DNA from: an uncultured Clostridia bacterium
GTDB taxonomy: Bacteria; Bacillota; Clostridia; Monoglobales; Monoglobaceae
Reading direction: 5' to 3'
DNA: 7,261 nucleotides
NCBI GenBank assembly: GCA_945878965.1
Contig: CAMCUJ010000069.1
Span: 1 to 7,261, forward strand
The notes beneath the pieces were generated by a model, which worked only from the letters and a program-made list of their open reading frames with translations, had not been told where the DNA came from and searched no databases. How positions within the stretch are numbered: the stretch's first letter is position 1; each line of letters opens with the position of its first letter. Shown here one piece after another: positions 1-5,483 of this stretch. Made by a program: the position numbers and the translations under genes.

Positions 1-7
1 TTTTATG

Positions 8-56
8 CCCCTCTCAGTCAGCTTCGTTGACTGCCCTCCCAAAGAGAGAGCCTGTG
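8..56. repeat. Remnant of a dispersed palindromic intergenic repeat (tentative)
   Basis: The stretch contains a 6-bp inverted repeat, CAGTCA (15-20) and TGACTG (28-33), around the loop GCTTCGT. CTCTC at 11-15 can also pair with GAGAG near 46-50, giving a nested structure. It is richer in G+C than the surrounding intergenic DNA. On the minus strand it reads as a GGCTCTCTC...GGGAGGG block, then a GTCA-type hairpin, then TGAGAGGGG. This resembles, from memory, the short palindromic intergenic repeats common in Clostridia genomes. Only one copy is visible and it may continue left of the window, so repeat status is inferred. Confidence 0.4.
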
Positions 57-69
57 CATTTTTTATATA

Positions 70-107
70 AATAAAAACAGCTTGGAGTTTTTCGCTCCAA
101 GCTGTTT
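70..107 (-). terminator. Intrinsic terminator of the HD-GYP response regulator gene
   Basis: A perfect 13-bp inverted repeat (75-87 with 95-107) encloses a 7-nt loop. Read on the minus strand, the stem is followed by a run of five T and then a T/A-rich tract, as in a rho-independent terminator. It begins 4 bases after the stop codon at 112-114, so it ends the minus-strand gene. The plus-strand side lacks a T-run, so it is not clearly bidirectional. Confidence 0.88.
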
Positions 108-111
108 ATGT

Positions 112-1155
112 TTAATTTGAATAAAGCTTGATAATATTTTCTTTCTGCTCTAAGAATACCTTTCCTACAACAGGTGCAAAATGTGTGCCTATAGATTCTT
201 CAATTATATTAAAAGCCTGTTCAAAGGACATAGATTCTTTGTAACAGCGTTTTGAAACAAGTGCGTCAAATACATCTGCGATTGCCATAATTCTTGCACA
301 AATAGGGATTTCTTCGCCCTTAAGACCTTTCGGATAACCGCCGCCGCTCCATTTTTCATGATGGAATTCAGCAATGTTTGCGGCAATTCTAACATATTCG
401 GCATCTTCAATTTTCGCTATGTCACGCATAATGATTTTTCTTCCTTCGGTAGTATGTGTTTTCATCTGAGCAAATTCTTCATTGGTAAGCTTCCCCGGCT
501 TTTTAAGAATTACATCTGATACGGCAATTTTACCGATGTCGTGGAGAGGTGCTGCCATAACAATATTTTCTATATATGCTTTATCGATTTTATCGGCATA
601 ATACGGTTCATTAAGAAGTGATTTTGCGATGAGCTTTACACATGAACTGGTTCGTTTTACGTGTTCTCCGGTTTCACTGTCACGGCTTTCTATAAGATTA
701 GCCATACTTTGAATTACGGTCTGCTGAAGTTCACTTAATTCTTTGATTTTTTCACGGACAAGAGTCTGAAGATTTTGCTGGTAATCATACATTAATAGAG
801 CTCTTTTTATTCTTCTGAGCATTATTTGAGGTACAAAGGGTTTGGTTATAAAGTCTATGGCGCCGAGCTCAAGACCGATAATTTCACTTTCCGGTGAGTT
901 GTCTGCTGTTAAAAATATAACAGGTATATCAGAAATATCGCTTTCTTTAGAAAATTCTTTAAATACATCAAAACCGCTTACTCCCGGCATTTTAAGATCG
1001 AGAAGTATAAGATCCGGTTTTTCTGATTTTATCAGCTCAACAGCATCCGAAGGGTCGCTTAGAAATAGGAAATCATAGAATTTCTTAAGAACATGTCCGG
1101 CAATTGCAAGACTTTGCTCATCATCGTCAATTATTAAAATCTTTTTTCTCTTCAT
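112..1155 (-). CDS. Response regulator with HD-GYP cyclic-di-GMP phosphodiesterase domain (RpfG type)
   Basis: A 347-residue cytoplasmic two-domain protein. Residues 1-120 form a receiver domain: acidic D10-D12, phosphoacceptor D53 in LLDLKMPG, T83 and K105 in TKPF. Residues about 124-150 look like a helical, probably coiled-coil linker. Residues about 150-345 are an HD-GYP domain with putative metal ligands H165, H205-D206 (HDIGK), H234, H265-H266 and D294, and the signature GGGYP at 271-275. All key positions appear intact, so it should be active. Family knowledge: HD-GYP enzymes hydrolyse cyclic di-GMP, and phosphorylation of the receiver controls the output domain. The signal and the partner kinase are unknown; neither lies nearby. 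The ATG at 1155 is chosen because GGTGA sits 5 nt upstream. The ATG at 1209 would add 18 residues but has no ribosome binding site and would lie only some 14 nt after the predicted transcription start. Transcribed divergently from secG. Confidence 0.93.
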   Translation of the reverse strand: MKRKKILIIDDDEQSLAIAGHVLKKFYDFLFLSDPSDAVELIKSEKPDLILLDLKMPGVSGFDVFKEFSKESDISDIPVIFLTADNSPESEIIGLELGAIDFITKPFVPQIMLRRIKRALLMYDYQQNLQTLVREKIKELSELQQTVIQSMANLIESRDSETGEHVKRTSSCVKLIAKSLLNEPYYADKIDKAYIENIVMAAPLHDIGKIAVSDVILKKPGKLTNEEFAQMKTHTTEGRKIIMRDIAKIEDAEYVRIAANIAEFHHEKWSGGGYPKGLKGEEIPICARIMAIADVFDALVSKRCYKESMSFEQAFNIIEESIGTHFAPVVGKVFLEQKENIIKLYSN

Positions 1156-1160
1156 AATTT

Positions 1161-1165
1161 TCACC
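1161..1165 (-). promoter_or_regulatory. Ribosome binding site that fixes the HD-GYP gene start
   Basis: On the minus strand GGTGA lies 5 nt before the ATG at 1155-1153. No comparable motif precedes the in-frame ATG at 1209, so this site decides for the shorter, 347-residue protein, which begins directly at the first receiver strand (KKILIIDDD). Confidence 0.75.
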
Positions 1166-1229
1166 GCTTTTCTTGAAAAATTAAAACTCAATATGTAGAA
1201 AATAAACAAAAAATAAACCTACATAAATA

Positions 1230-1258
1230 ATTCTATCATATATATTGCGATTTTGCAA
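1230..1258 (-). promoter_or_regulatory. Sigma-A-type promoter of the HD-GYP gene
   Basis: On the minus strand: -35 TTGCAA (1258-1253), 17-nt spacer, -10 TAGAAT (1235-1230), preceded by TGA, giving an extended -10. The start of transcription should fall near 1223, leaving a leader of about 68 nt before the ATG at 1155. A 6-bp inverted repeat, TATTGC / GCAATA (1243-1248 and 1255-1260), overlaps the -35 box and could be an operator or chance. Confidence 0.7.
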
Positions 1259-1260
1259 TA

Positions 1261-1338
1261 GCTTATTAATAAAATTATTTACAGATTTAATGGCTAAAAA
1301 TAAATTTAAAAAAAGATAAAAAAATTTTAAAAATAGGC
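1261..1338. other. AT-rich spacer between divergent promoters
   Basis: This stretch separates the two divergent promoters and is almost wholly A and T, with A-runs of up to 7 on the plus strand. I see no ORF, RNA gene or clear operator in it. A-tracts just upstream of a -35 box can act as an UP element, here for the secG promoter; that role is inferred from composition alone. Together with the two promoters and the secG leader it makes up the gene-free region 1156-1517. Confidence 0.5.
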
Positions 1339-1367
1339 TTGAAAAAAAGAAATATTTATGATAAAAT
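1339..1367 (+). promoter_or_regulatory. Sigma-A-type extended -10 promoter of secG
   Basis: The -35 box is TTGAAA (1339-1344), the spacer is 17 nt, and the -10 box is TAAAAT (1362-1367) preceded by TGA (1359-1361), an extended -10. Transcription should begin near 1374, which leaves about 145 nt of leader before the secG ATG at 1518. Confidence 0.75.
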
Positions 1368-1382
1368 AATGTATATTGTTTG

Positions 1383-1421
1383 TGTTATGCCTTAAAAGCT
1401 TGTTTGCTTTTTAAGATAACA
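1383..1421 (+). promoter_or_regulatory. Stem-loop 1 in the secG 5' leader
   Basis: The outer stem TGTTAT / ATAACA (1383-1388 with 1416-1421) and the inner stem CTTAAAAGC / GCTTTTTAAG (1391-1399 with 1406-1415, one bulged base) enclose the loop TTGTTT, with a 2-nt bulge on the left side. It starts about 9 nt after the predicted transcription start. No T-run follows, so it is not an intrinsic terminator. It may stabilise the mRNA 5' end or be regulatory; it matches no riboswitch family that I recognise. Confidence 0.55.
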
Positions 1422-1438
1422 TAAACTGAGACTTGGAT

Positions 1439-1473
1439 TTGTATGTGTTGCATTAAAATGCGTTTGCATACAA
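1439..1473 (+). promoter_or_regulatory. Stem-loop 2 in the secG 5' leader
   Basis: TTGTATG (1439-1445) pairs with CATACAA (1467-1473), and inside it GCAT (1450-1453) pairs with ATGC (1458-1461) around a TAAA loop. It lies 27 nt before the secG ribosome binding site and does not sequester it. Together with stem-loop 1 it makes a structured leader of unknown role. Confidence 0.5.
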
Positions 1474-1517
1474 TTAACTTAAACGATGTAAGAAAATAAA
1501 GAGGAGGAAAAGTTAAG

Positions 1518-1967
1518 ATGCAGACAGCTTTAATGATTATTCATGTTATTGTATCACTTGCTTTGATTGTGGTTGTATTGATGCAACACGGAAAACAACA
1601 GGGACTATCGGGTGCGATAGCCGGAGGAGCAGAAACATTCTTTGGTAAAAATAAGGGTAGAACGGTAGATGCTATGCTTCGTAAGGTTACAGCGGTTATT
1701 GCAGCATTATTTATAGTTTTATCGGTAGTTTTAGCAGTTATATCAATAAACACTTTAAAATCTACGGAAGATGTTACATCATCTCAGTCACAGGGTCAGC
1801 AGATTACAGTTGATGAAAACGGCAATCTTGTTGATCAGGACGGAAATTTTATTCTTGATGAAAACGGTAATCCGACAAATATAAATGAAGCTGCGGCTCA
1901 GCCTGAAGGTAGTGAAGCTGTTGCTGATGCCGATACAAATGCTGATGCGGTTACACCTGCTGAATAA
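1518..1967 (+). CDS. secG: Protein translocase subunit SecG with long acidic C-terminal tail
   Basis: A 149-residue membrane protein. Residues 1-76 are a complete SecG core: membrane segment at about 4-22, the loop QHGKQQGLSGAIAGG (23-37) and FFGKNKGRT typical of the family, and a second membrane segment at about 57-77. SecG is the small non-essential subunit of the SecYEG channel and aids SecA-driven export. Usual SecG length is about 75-85 residues. Here residues 78-149 form a lysine-poor, D/E/N/Q/A-rich tail with three DENGN-like units (DENGN 99-103, DQDGN 106-110, DENGN 114-118). With the usual topology, the tail would lie outside the cell. An ideal GAGGAGG (1501-1507) precedes the ATG by 10 nt. 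The gene appears monocistronic, between its own promoter and terminator. It is not next to rnr and smpB, the common Bacillota neighbours. Confidence 0.92.
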   Translation: MQTALMIIHVIVSLALIVVVLMQHGKQQGLSGAIAGGAETFFGKNKGRTVDAMLRKVTAVIAALFIVLSVVLAVISINTLKSTEDVTSSQSQGQQITVDENGNLVDQDGNFILDENGNPTNINEAAAQPEGSEAVADADTNADAVTPAE

Positions 1968-2007
1968 TATTTGTTTAAATTTTAAAAGTTTCATATGTTA
2001 ATTTTTT

Positions 2008-2045
2008 TCAACCTGTATGTGTTAAGACGTATAGGTTGATTTTTT
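2008..2045 (+). terminator. Intrinsic terminator of secG
   Basis: A 13-bp stem with two G-T pairs (2008-2020 with 2027-2039) and a 6-nt loop GTTAAG is followed directly by TTTTTT (2040-2045). It lies 40 nt after the secG stop codon and marks the end of that transcript. Confidence 0.9.
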
Positions 2046-2108
2046 AACTGTACATCTGATAGTGATTAATAATAATTGAAATTAATTATTAAAATTCAGT
2101 CTTTGGTG

Positions 2109-2151
2109 TTGCATTTTGTTTAATATTTAGTTATAATATAACTAAATGCAA
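2109..2151 (+). promoter_or_regulatory. Promoter of the DUF2238 gene with overlapping inverted repeats
   Basis: The -35-like TTGCAT (2109-2114), a 17-nt spacer and a perfect -10 TATAAT (2132-2137) predict transcription from about 2144. Two inverted repeats overlap it. TTGCATTT (2109-2116), which includes the -35, is mirrored by AAATGCAA (2144-2151) at the start point. ATTTAGTTAT (2125-2134) is mirrored by ATAACTAAAT (2138-2147) around the -10. This is the layout expected of a repressor operator, but no regulator can be named. Confidence 0.6.
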
Positions 2152-2166
2152 AACGACTTTGTCGTT
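2152..2166 (+). other. Short hairpin at the 5' end of the DUF2238 transcript
   Basis: AACGAC (2152-2157) and GTCGTT (2161-2166) form a perfect 6-bp stem with a TTT loop. It begins about 8 nt after the predicted transcription start and is not followed by a T-run. It may protect the mRNA 5' end; no further role can be supported. Confidence 0.4.
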
Positions 2167-2239
2167 ACAGTGATTTATGAAACAACTTAAAATTGAAACA
2201 TATATTAGTTTTATAAGTGTATTTTTGAGGTGAAGAGCT

Positions 2240-2968
2240 ATGAAAAATAAAGTTAATATTTTTATTGCAAATGGAATAAGAATAATAATTGTACTTGCAA
2301 TACTTGCAGGTATTTTGTCATGGAATATGACAACTATATTTATGGCTTCATTAGCTTTGGCACTTACATTTTTACCTACTATTCTGACTAAGAGGTGGAA
2401 TATGTATTTACCTGAGAGTTTACAGGTTATAATGATAATATTTATATTCTTATCTAATTATTTGGGCGAGCTTAATGATTTTTATTATAAATTTTCGTGG
2501 TGGGATGATATGCTTCATTCTATGTCGGGAGTTGTGCTTGCCATTATAGGATTTTTGCTTGTTGACTCACTTAATCGTTATGATATGAAAAATGTAGTAT
2601 TTCAGCTTTCACCGTTTTTTGTAGCATTTTTTGCATTTGTATTCGCTATTGCATGCGGTGCGGTATGGGAAATTTTTGAGTATTCTATGGATACTTTTTT
2701 TGGAACCAATATGCAAAAGTATATGATTGACCCTCAGACTGCAGTCGATATGGGATTTGGAGTTAATTGGCAGGGACCGGGGCTTAACGATACTATGCAC
2801 GATTTGATTCTTGATACGATTGGAGCTTTTATAGTTAGCATTTATGCGTTTATAAGACTCAGTCGTGAAAAGAAAAGGATAAAGAATGAACAAGACGATA
2901 ATACAGAAATATTAGGTATTAAAGAAAATACAGAAAAGACCGATAATTTAAATACAGATATAAAATAA
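2240..2968 (+). CDS. DUF2238 (YjdF-like) polytopic membrane protein of unknown function
   Basis: A 242-residue integral membrane protein with about six hydrophobic segments, near 12-28, 31-48, 61-76, 92-110, 123-143 and 190-207, then a charged cytoplasmic-looking tail (208-242) rich in K, E, N and D. Conserved-looking polar residues sit at membrane borders: WWDDMLHSMSG (87-97), AVWEIFEYSMD (141-151) and NDTMHDLILDTIGA (183-196). This trio matches my memory of the DUF2238 family (Pfam PF09997, includes E. coli YjdF), whose biochemical role is not established. The clustered Asp, His and Glu residues suggest a metal or substrate site in the membrane, which is inference. GAGGTG (2227-2232) lies 7 nt before the ATG. 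The gene has its own promoter; araB follows 55 nt after its stop with no terminator between, so read-through into araB is likely. Confidence 0.8.
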   Translation: MKNKVNIFIANGIRIIIVLAILAGILSWNMTTIFMASLALALTFLPTILTKRWNMYLPESLQVIMIIFIFLSNYLGELNDFYYKFSWWDDMLHSMSGVVLAIIGFLLVDSLNRYDMKNVVFQLSPFFVAFFAFVFAIACGAVWEIFEYSMDTFFGTNMQKYMIDPQTAVDMGFGVNWQGPGLNDTMHDLILDTIGAFIVSIYAFIRLSREKKRIKNEQDDNTEILGIKENTEKTDNLNTDIK

Positions 2969-3015
2969 TAATTATAATTATCGGTTGCGGGTTTAATATT
3001 GATGAAAGGCAGTGT

Positions 3016-3027
3016 ATGGAGAAATGA
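3016..3027 (+). other. Three-codon upstream ORF overlapping the araB start
   Basis: ATG GAG AAA TGA encodes Met-Glu-Lys. Its stop TGA (3025-3027) overlaps the araB ATG (3024-3026) as ATGA. AAAGG (3005-3009) stands 6 nt before this mini-ORF, a good ribosome binding distance, whereas araB's own GGAG (3018-3021) is only 2 nt from its ATG. Ribosomes could translate the mini-ORF and restart on araB. The arrangement is visible; its use is inferred. Confidence 0.35.
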
Positions 3028-4697
3028 AGAAGTATACTATAGGAATAGACTATGGCTCACTTTCGGGAAGAGCGGTTCTTGTCGAGGTTAAGACCGGACT
3101 TGAGGTTGCGGCGGAAACATTTAATTATCCTCATGAGGTTATGTATGAATATCTTCCGGACGGAAAAACAAAGCTTGGAGTTGATTGGGCACTTCAGCAC
3201 CCTCAGGATTATTTGGACGTGCTTGCAAACACAATTCCAAAGGTTCTTGAAAAGTCGGGAGTTAATGCAGAGGATGTAATAGGAATTGGTATAGATTTTA
3301 CAGCGTGTACTGTACTACCTGTTAAAAAGGATGGAACACCTCTTTGTTTCCTTGATGAGTACAAGTCAAATCCGCACGCTTATGTTAAGCTTTGGAAACA
3401 TCATGCGGCTCAAAAGTATGCAAATAAGCTTAATGAGATAGCAGAGCAGCGGGGTGAGAAATTCCTTCAGAGATACGGCGGAAAAATTTCATCGGAGTGG
3501 TTTGTGCCGAAAATCTGGCAGATAGCTGAAGAAGCTCCGGAGATATATGATAGTATGGACAGATTTATTGAGGCGGCGGATTGGATTATCTGGCAGCTTA
3601 CAGGGGTTGAAACAAGAAACACTTGTACAGCCGGTTATAAGGCACTATGGAGTAAGAAAGACGGATTTCCGTCCAAGGACTTTTTTAAAGCATTAAATCC
3701 AAAGCTTGAGAATATGGTTGAGGAAAAAATAGGCGGTAATATAATGTCTATAGGCGAGAAAGCTGGCGAGATAACCGAAAAGGCGGCAAAGCTTACCGGA
3801 CTTAAGGTTGGTACTGCTGTTGCGGTTGCAAATGTTGATGCCCATGTTGCACTTCCTGCTGTAGGTGTTACGACACCGGGAAAGATGCTTATGATAATCG
3901 GTACATCTACCTGTGACGTTTTGCTTGGTGATGATGAAAAAATAGTTCCGGGAATGTGCGGTGTGGTTGAAGATGGTATAGTTAAGGGTTATCTTGGCTA
4001 TGAAGCAGGTCAGTCCTGCGTAGGCGATCATTTTGACTGGTTTGTAAAGAACTGCGTTCCGGATAGTTATTACAGAGAGGCTGATGCTCTCGGGTTTAAT
4101 ATTCACAGACTTTTAAGAGAAAAAGCACAGGTTAAAAAGCCGGGTGAAACAGGTCTTTTAGCACTTGACTGGTGGAACGGAAACAGAAGTGTTCTTGTTG
4201 ATGTTGACCTTACAGGTGTTATTTTGGGTCTTAATCTGCTTTCACGTCCTGAAGATATTTACCGTGCATTGATCGAGGCTACAGCTTACGGCGCTAAGAA
4301 AATAATTGAAACATTCAGAGGAAACGGAGTTTATATAAATGAGCTTTATGCGGCAGGCGGAATTGCGGAAAAAGACGCATTTATGATGCAGATATACGCT
4401 GACGTTACAAATATGGAAATTAAAATTTCGGCATCATCTCAGACTCCGGCACTTGGCTCGGCAATGTTCGGAGCTGTTGCGGCAGGCAGCGAGATGGGCG
4501 GCTATGATGATATAAAGAGCTGTGCCGAGGTTATGGGCAAGGTTAAGGATATTGTATATAAGCCTATTCCTGAGAATGTGGAGATTTATAAAAAGCTTTA
4601 TGCGGAATATGAAAAGCTTCATGATTACTTAGGCAGAGGCGAAAATGATGTTTTAAAGCGTCTTAAGGAAATTAAAAAAGAAGCTGTTAATGGATAA
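3024..4697 (+). CDS. araB: L-ribulokinase AraB
   Basis: A 557-residue cytoplasmic sugar kinase of the FGGY family that phosphorylates L-ribulose with ATP to L-ribulose 5-phosphate in L-arabinose catabolism. Length matches the usual 550-570. The N-terminal phosphate-binding strand is [10 protein letters not shown] (7-16). Ribulokinase-type blocks follow: [14 protein letters not shown] (87-100), [11 protein letters not shown] (120-130), [11 protein letters not shown] (156-166), and [16 protein letters not shown] (325-340). D272 in ANVDAHVA is the likely catalytic base by position, [12 protein letters not shown] (291-302) and [18 protein letters not shown] (443-460) belong to the C-terminal ATP-binding domain. 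araD downstream supports L-ribulose rather than another substrate. The ATG at 3024 fits the family N-terminus; an in-frame GTG at 3012 would add four residues (MYGE) and has AAAGG only 2 nt upstream. I found no AraR or catabolite-repression (cre) operator before it. araA is absent from the window. Confidence 0.95.
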   Translation: MKKYTIGIDYGSLSGRAVLVEVKTGLEVAAETFNYPHEVMYEYLPDGKTKLGVDWALQHPQDYLDVLANTIPKVLEKSGVNAEDVIGIGIDFTACTVLPVKKDGTPLCFLDEYKSNPHAYVKLWKHHAAQKYANKLNEIAEQRGEKFLQRYGGKISSEWFVPKIWQIAEEAPEIYDSMDRFIEAADWIIWQLTGVETRNTCTAGYKALWSKKDGFPSKDFFKALNPKLENMVEEKIGGNIMSIGEKAGEITEKAAKLTGLKVGTAVAVANVDAHVALPAVGVTTPGKMLMIIGTSTCDVLLGDDEKIVPGMCGVVEDGIVKGYLGYEAGQSCVGDHFDWFVKNCVPDSYYREADALGFNIHRLLREKAQVKKPGETGLLALDWWNGNRSVLVDVDLTGVILGLNLLSRPEDIYRALIEATAYGAKKIIETFRGNGVYINELYAAGGIAEKDAFMMQIYADVTNMEIKISASSQTPALGSAMFGAVAAGSEMGGYDDIKSCAEVMGKVKDIVYKPIPENVEIYKKLYAEYEKLHDYLGRGENDVLKRLKEIKKEAVNG

Positions 4698-4746
4698 AAG
4701 TATACATTTTGGGCTAAAATGAAGAAGAATTGAGAGTGATATAGAA

Positions 4747-5442
4747 ATGCTTGAAGAGCTTAAAGAAGATGTGTTAAAGGCAAATTTAATGCTTCCGAAA
4801 TATAATATGGTTACATTCACATGGGGTAATGTTTCCGGAATTGACAGAGAAAAGGGTTTAATCGTAATAAAGCCTTCCGGTGTTGAGTACGATGAGATGA
4901 AAGCTGAGGATATGGTTGTTGTGAGTCTTGAGGGCGAAGTGGTTGAAGGAAAGCTTAATCCGTCATCAGACACAAAAACGCATATAGAGCTTTATAAGGC
5001 ATTCCCAAATATCGGAGGAGTAGTACATACACATTCTTCTTTTGCAACGCCGTTTGCACAGGCGGGATTACCTCTTACAGCACTTGGAACAACTCATGCG
5101 GATTATTTTTACGGTGATGTTCCTTGTACGAGGGCTCTTACCAAGGAAGAAATAGAAGAAGATTATGAGAAAAATACCGGTAAGGTTATAGTTGAAACGT
5201 TTAAGGAGCTTGACGCAGATGCTGTTCCGGGAGTTTTGGTATTTAACCATGCACCGTTTACCTGGGGAAAGAACCCAAGTGATGCTGTTCACAATGCAGT
5301 TGTACTTGAGGAGGCTGCTAAGATGGCACTCAGAACATATAAGCTGAATCCTAAGACTGAGAGGATAGGTCAATATATTTTGGACAAGCATTATTTCAGA
5401 AAGCATGGCGAAAATTCTTACTATGGTCAAGGTAAGGCTTAA
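4747..5442 (+). CDS. araD: L-ribulose-5-phosphate 4-epimerase AraD
   Basis: A 231-residue cytoplasmic class II aldolase-type, zinc-dependent epimerase that turns L-ribulose 5-phosphate into D-xylulose 5-phosphate, directly after AraB. It has the same length as the E. coli enzyme. Visible motifs: TWGNVSG (25-31) and KPSG (42-45) for phosphate binding, SSDTKTH (73-79), zinc ligands H94 and H96 in VHTHS and H168 in FNHAPF, D119 in THADYF, and Y226 in the C-terminal SYYGQ, matching E. coli catalytic D120 and Y229 by position. All key residues are present. Close relatives act on L-xylulose 5-phosphate (UlaF, SgbE), but the araB neighbour favours AraD. It starts 49 nt after araB with no terminator between. 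The ribosome binding site is weak, GAGAGTGA (4732-4739), which suggests lower translation or coupling. Confidence 0.95.
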   Translation: MLEELKEDVLKANLMLPKYNMVTFTWGNVSGIDREKGLIVIKPSGVEYDEMKAEDMVVVSLEGEVVEGKLNPSSDTKTHIELYKAFPNIGGVVHTHSSFATPFAQAGLPLTALGTTHADYFYGDVPCTRALTKEEIEEDYEKNTGKVIVETFKELDADAVPGVLVFNHAPFTWGKNPSDAVHNAVVLEEAAKMALRTYKLNPKTERIGQYILDKHYFRKHGENSYYGQGKA

Positions 5443-5483
5443 TAAAATAGACATATAATAGGTACAGTTGTGAGAGGGAACAG

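Noticed and set aside
842..1078. Plus-strand open frame of 78 codons opposite the receiver domain
   Set aside because: It is a serine-rich shadow frame antisense to a conserved domain.
1156..1209. N-terminal extension of the HD-GYP protein from the ATG at 1209
   Set aside because: No ribosome binding site precedes it, the extra residues match no receiver sequence, and GGTGA supports the start at 1155.
1383..1421. Stem-loop 1 of the secG leader as an attenuator terminator
   Set aside because: The stem is AT-rich and no T-run follows it, so intrinsic termination is unlikely.
1445..1454. GTGTTGCATT shared between the secG leader and the DUF2238 promoter (2106-2115)
   Set aside because: A single 10-base match between AT-rich intergenic regions is plausible by chance and the contexts differ.
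1458..1499. A 13-codon frame (MRLHTINLNDVRK) in the secG leader as a leader peptide
   Set aside because: It has no ribosome binding site before its ATG, starts inside stem-loop 2 and shows no run of a regulatory amino acid.
2973..2978. TATAAT before araB as a promoter
   Set aside because: No acceptable -35 box stands 16-18 nt upstream and the surroundings are almost pure A/T; promoter status cannot be supported.
3012..3023. GTG at 3012 as the araB start
   Set aside because: AAAGG is only 2 nt upstream and the added MYGE is atypical; family proteins begin at [11 protein letters not shown]. Not fully excluded.
3693..4106. Minus-strand open frame of 137 codons opposite araB
   Set aside because: It lies wholly antisense to a clearly conserved gene, has no ribosome binding site and an unconvincing composition.
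4705..4721. CATTTT...AAAATG dyad between araB and araD as an operator
   Set aside because: It is short, AT-rich, has one G-T mismatch in symmetry, and no promoter is near; chance is likely.
5068..5454. Minus-strand open frame of 128 codons opposite araD
   Set aside because: It is antisense to conserved araD, with no family features or start signals.
5454..5459. TATAAT between araD and tmk as an internal promoter
   Set aside because: There is no -35 match at proper spacing and no extended -10. It remains a candidate to test for separate tmk-metK transcription.
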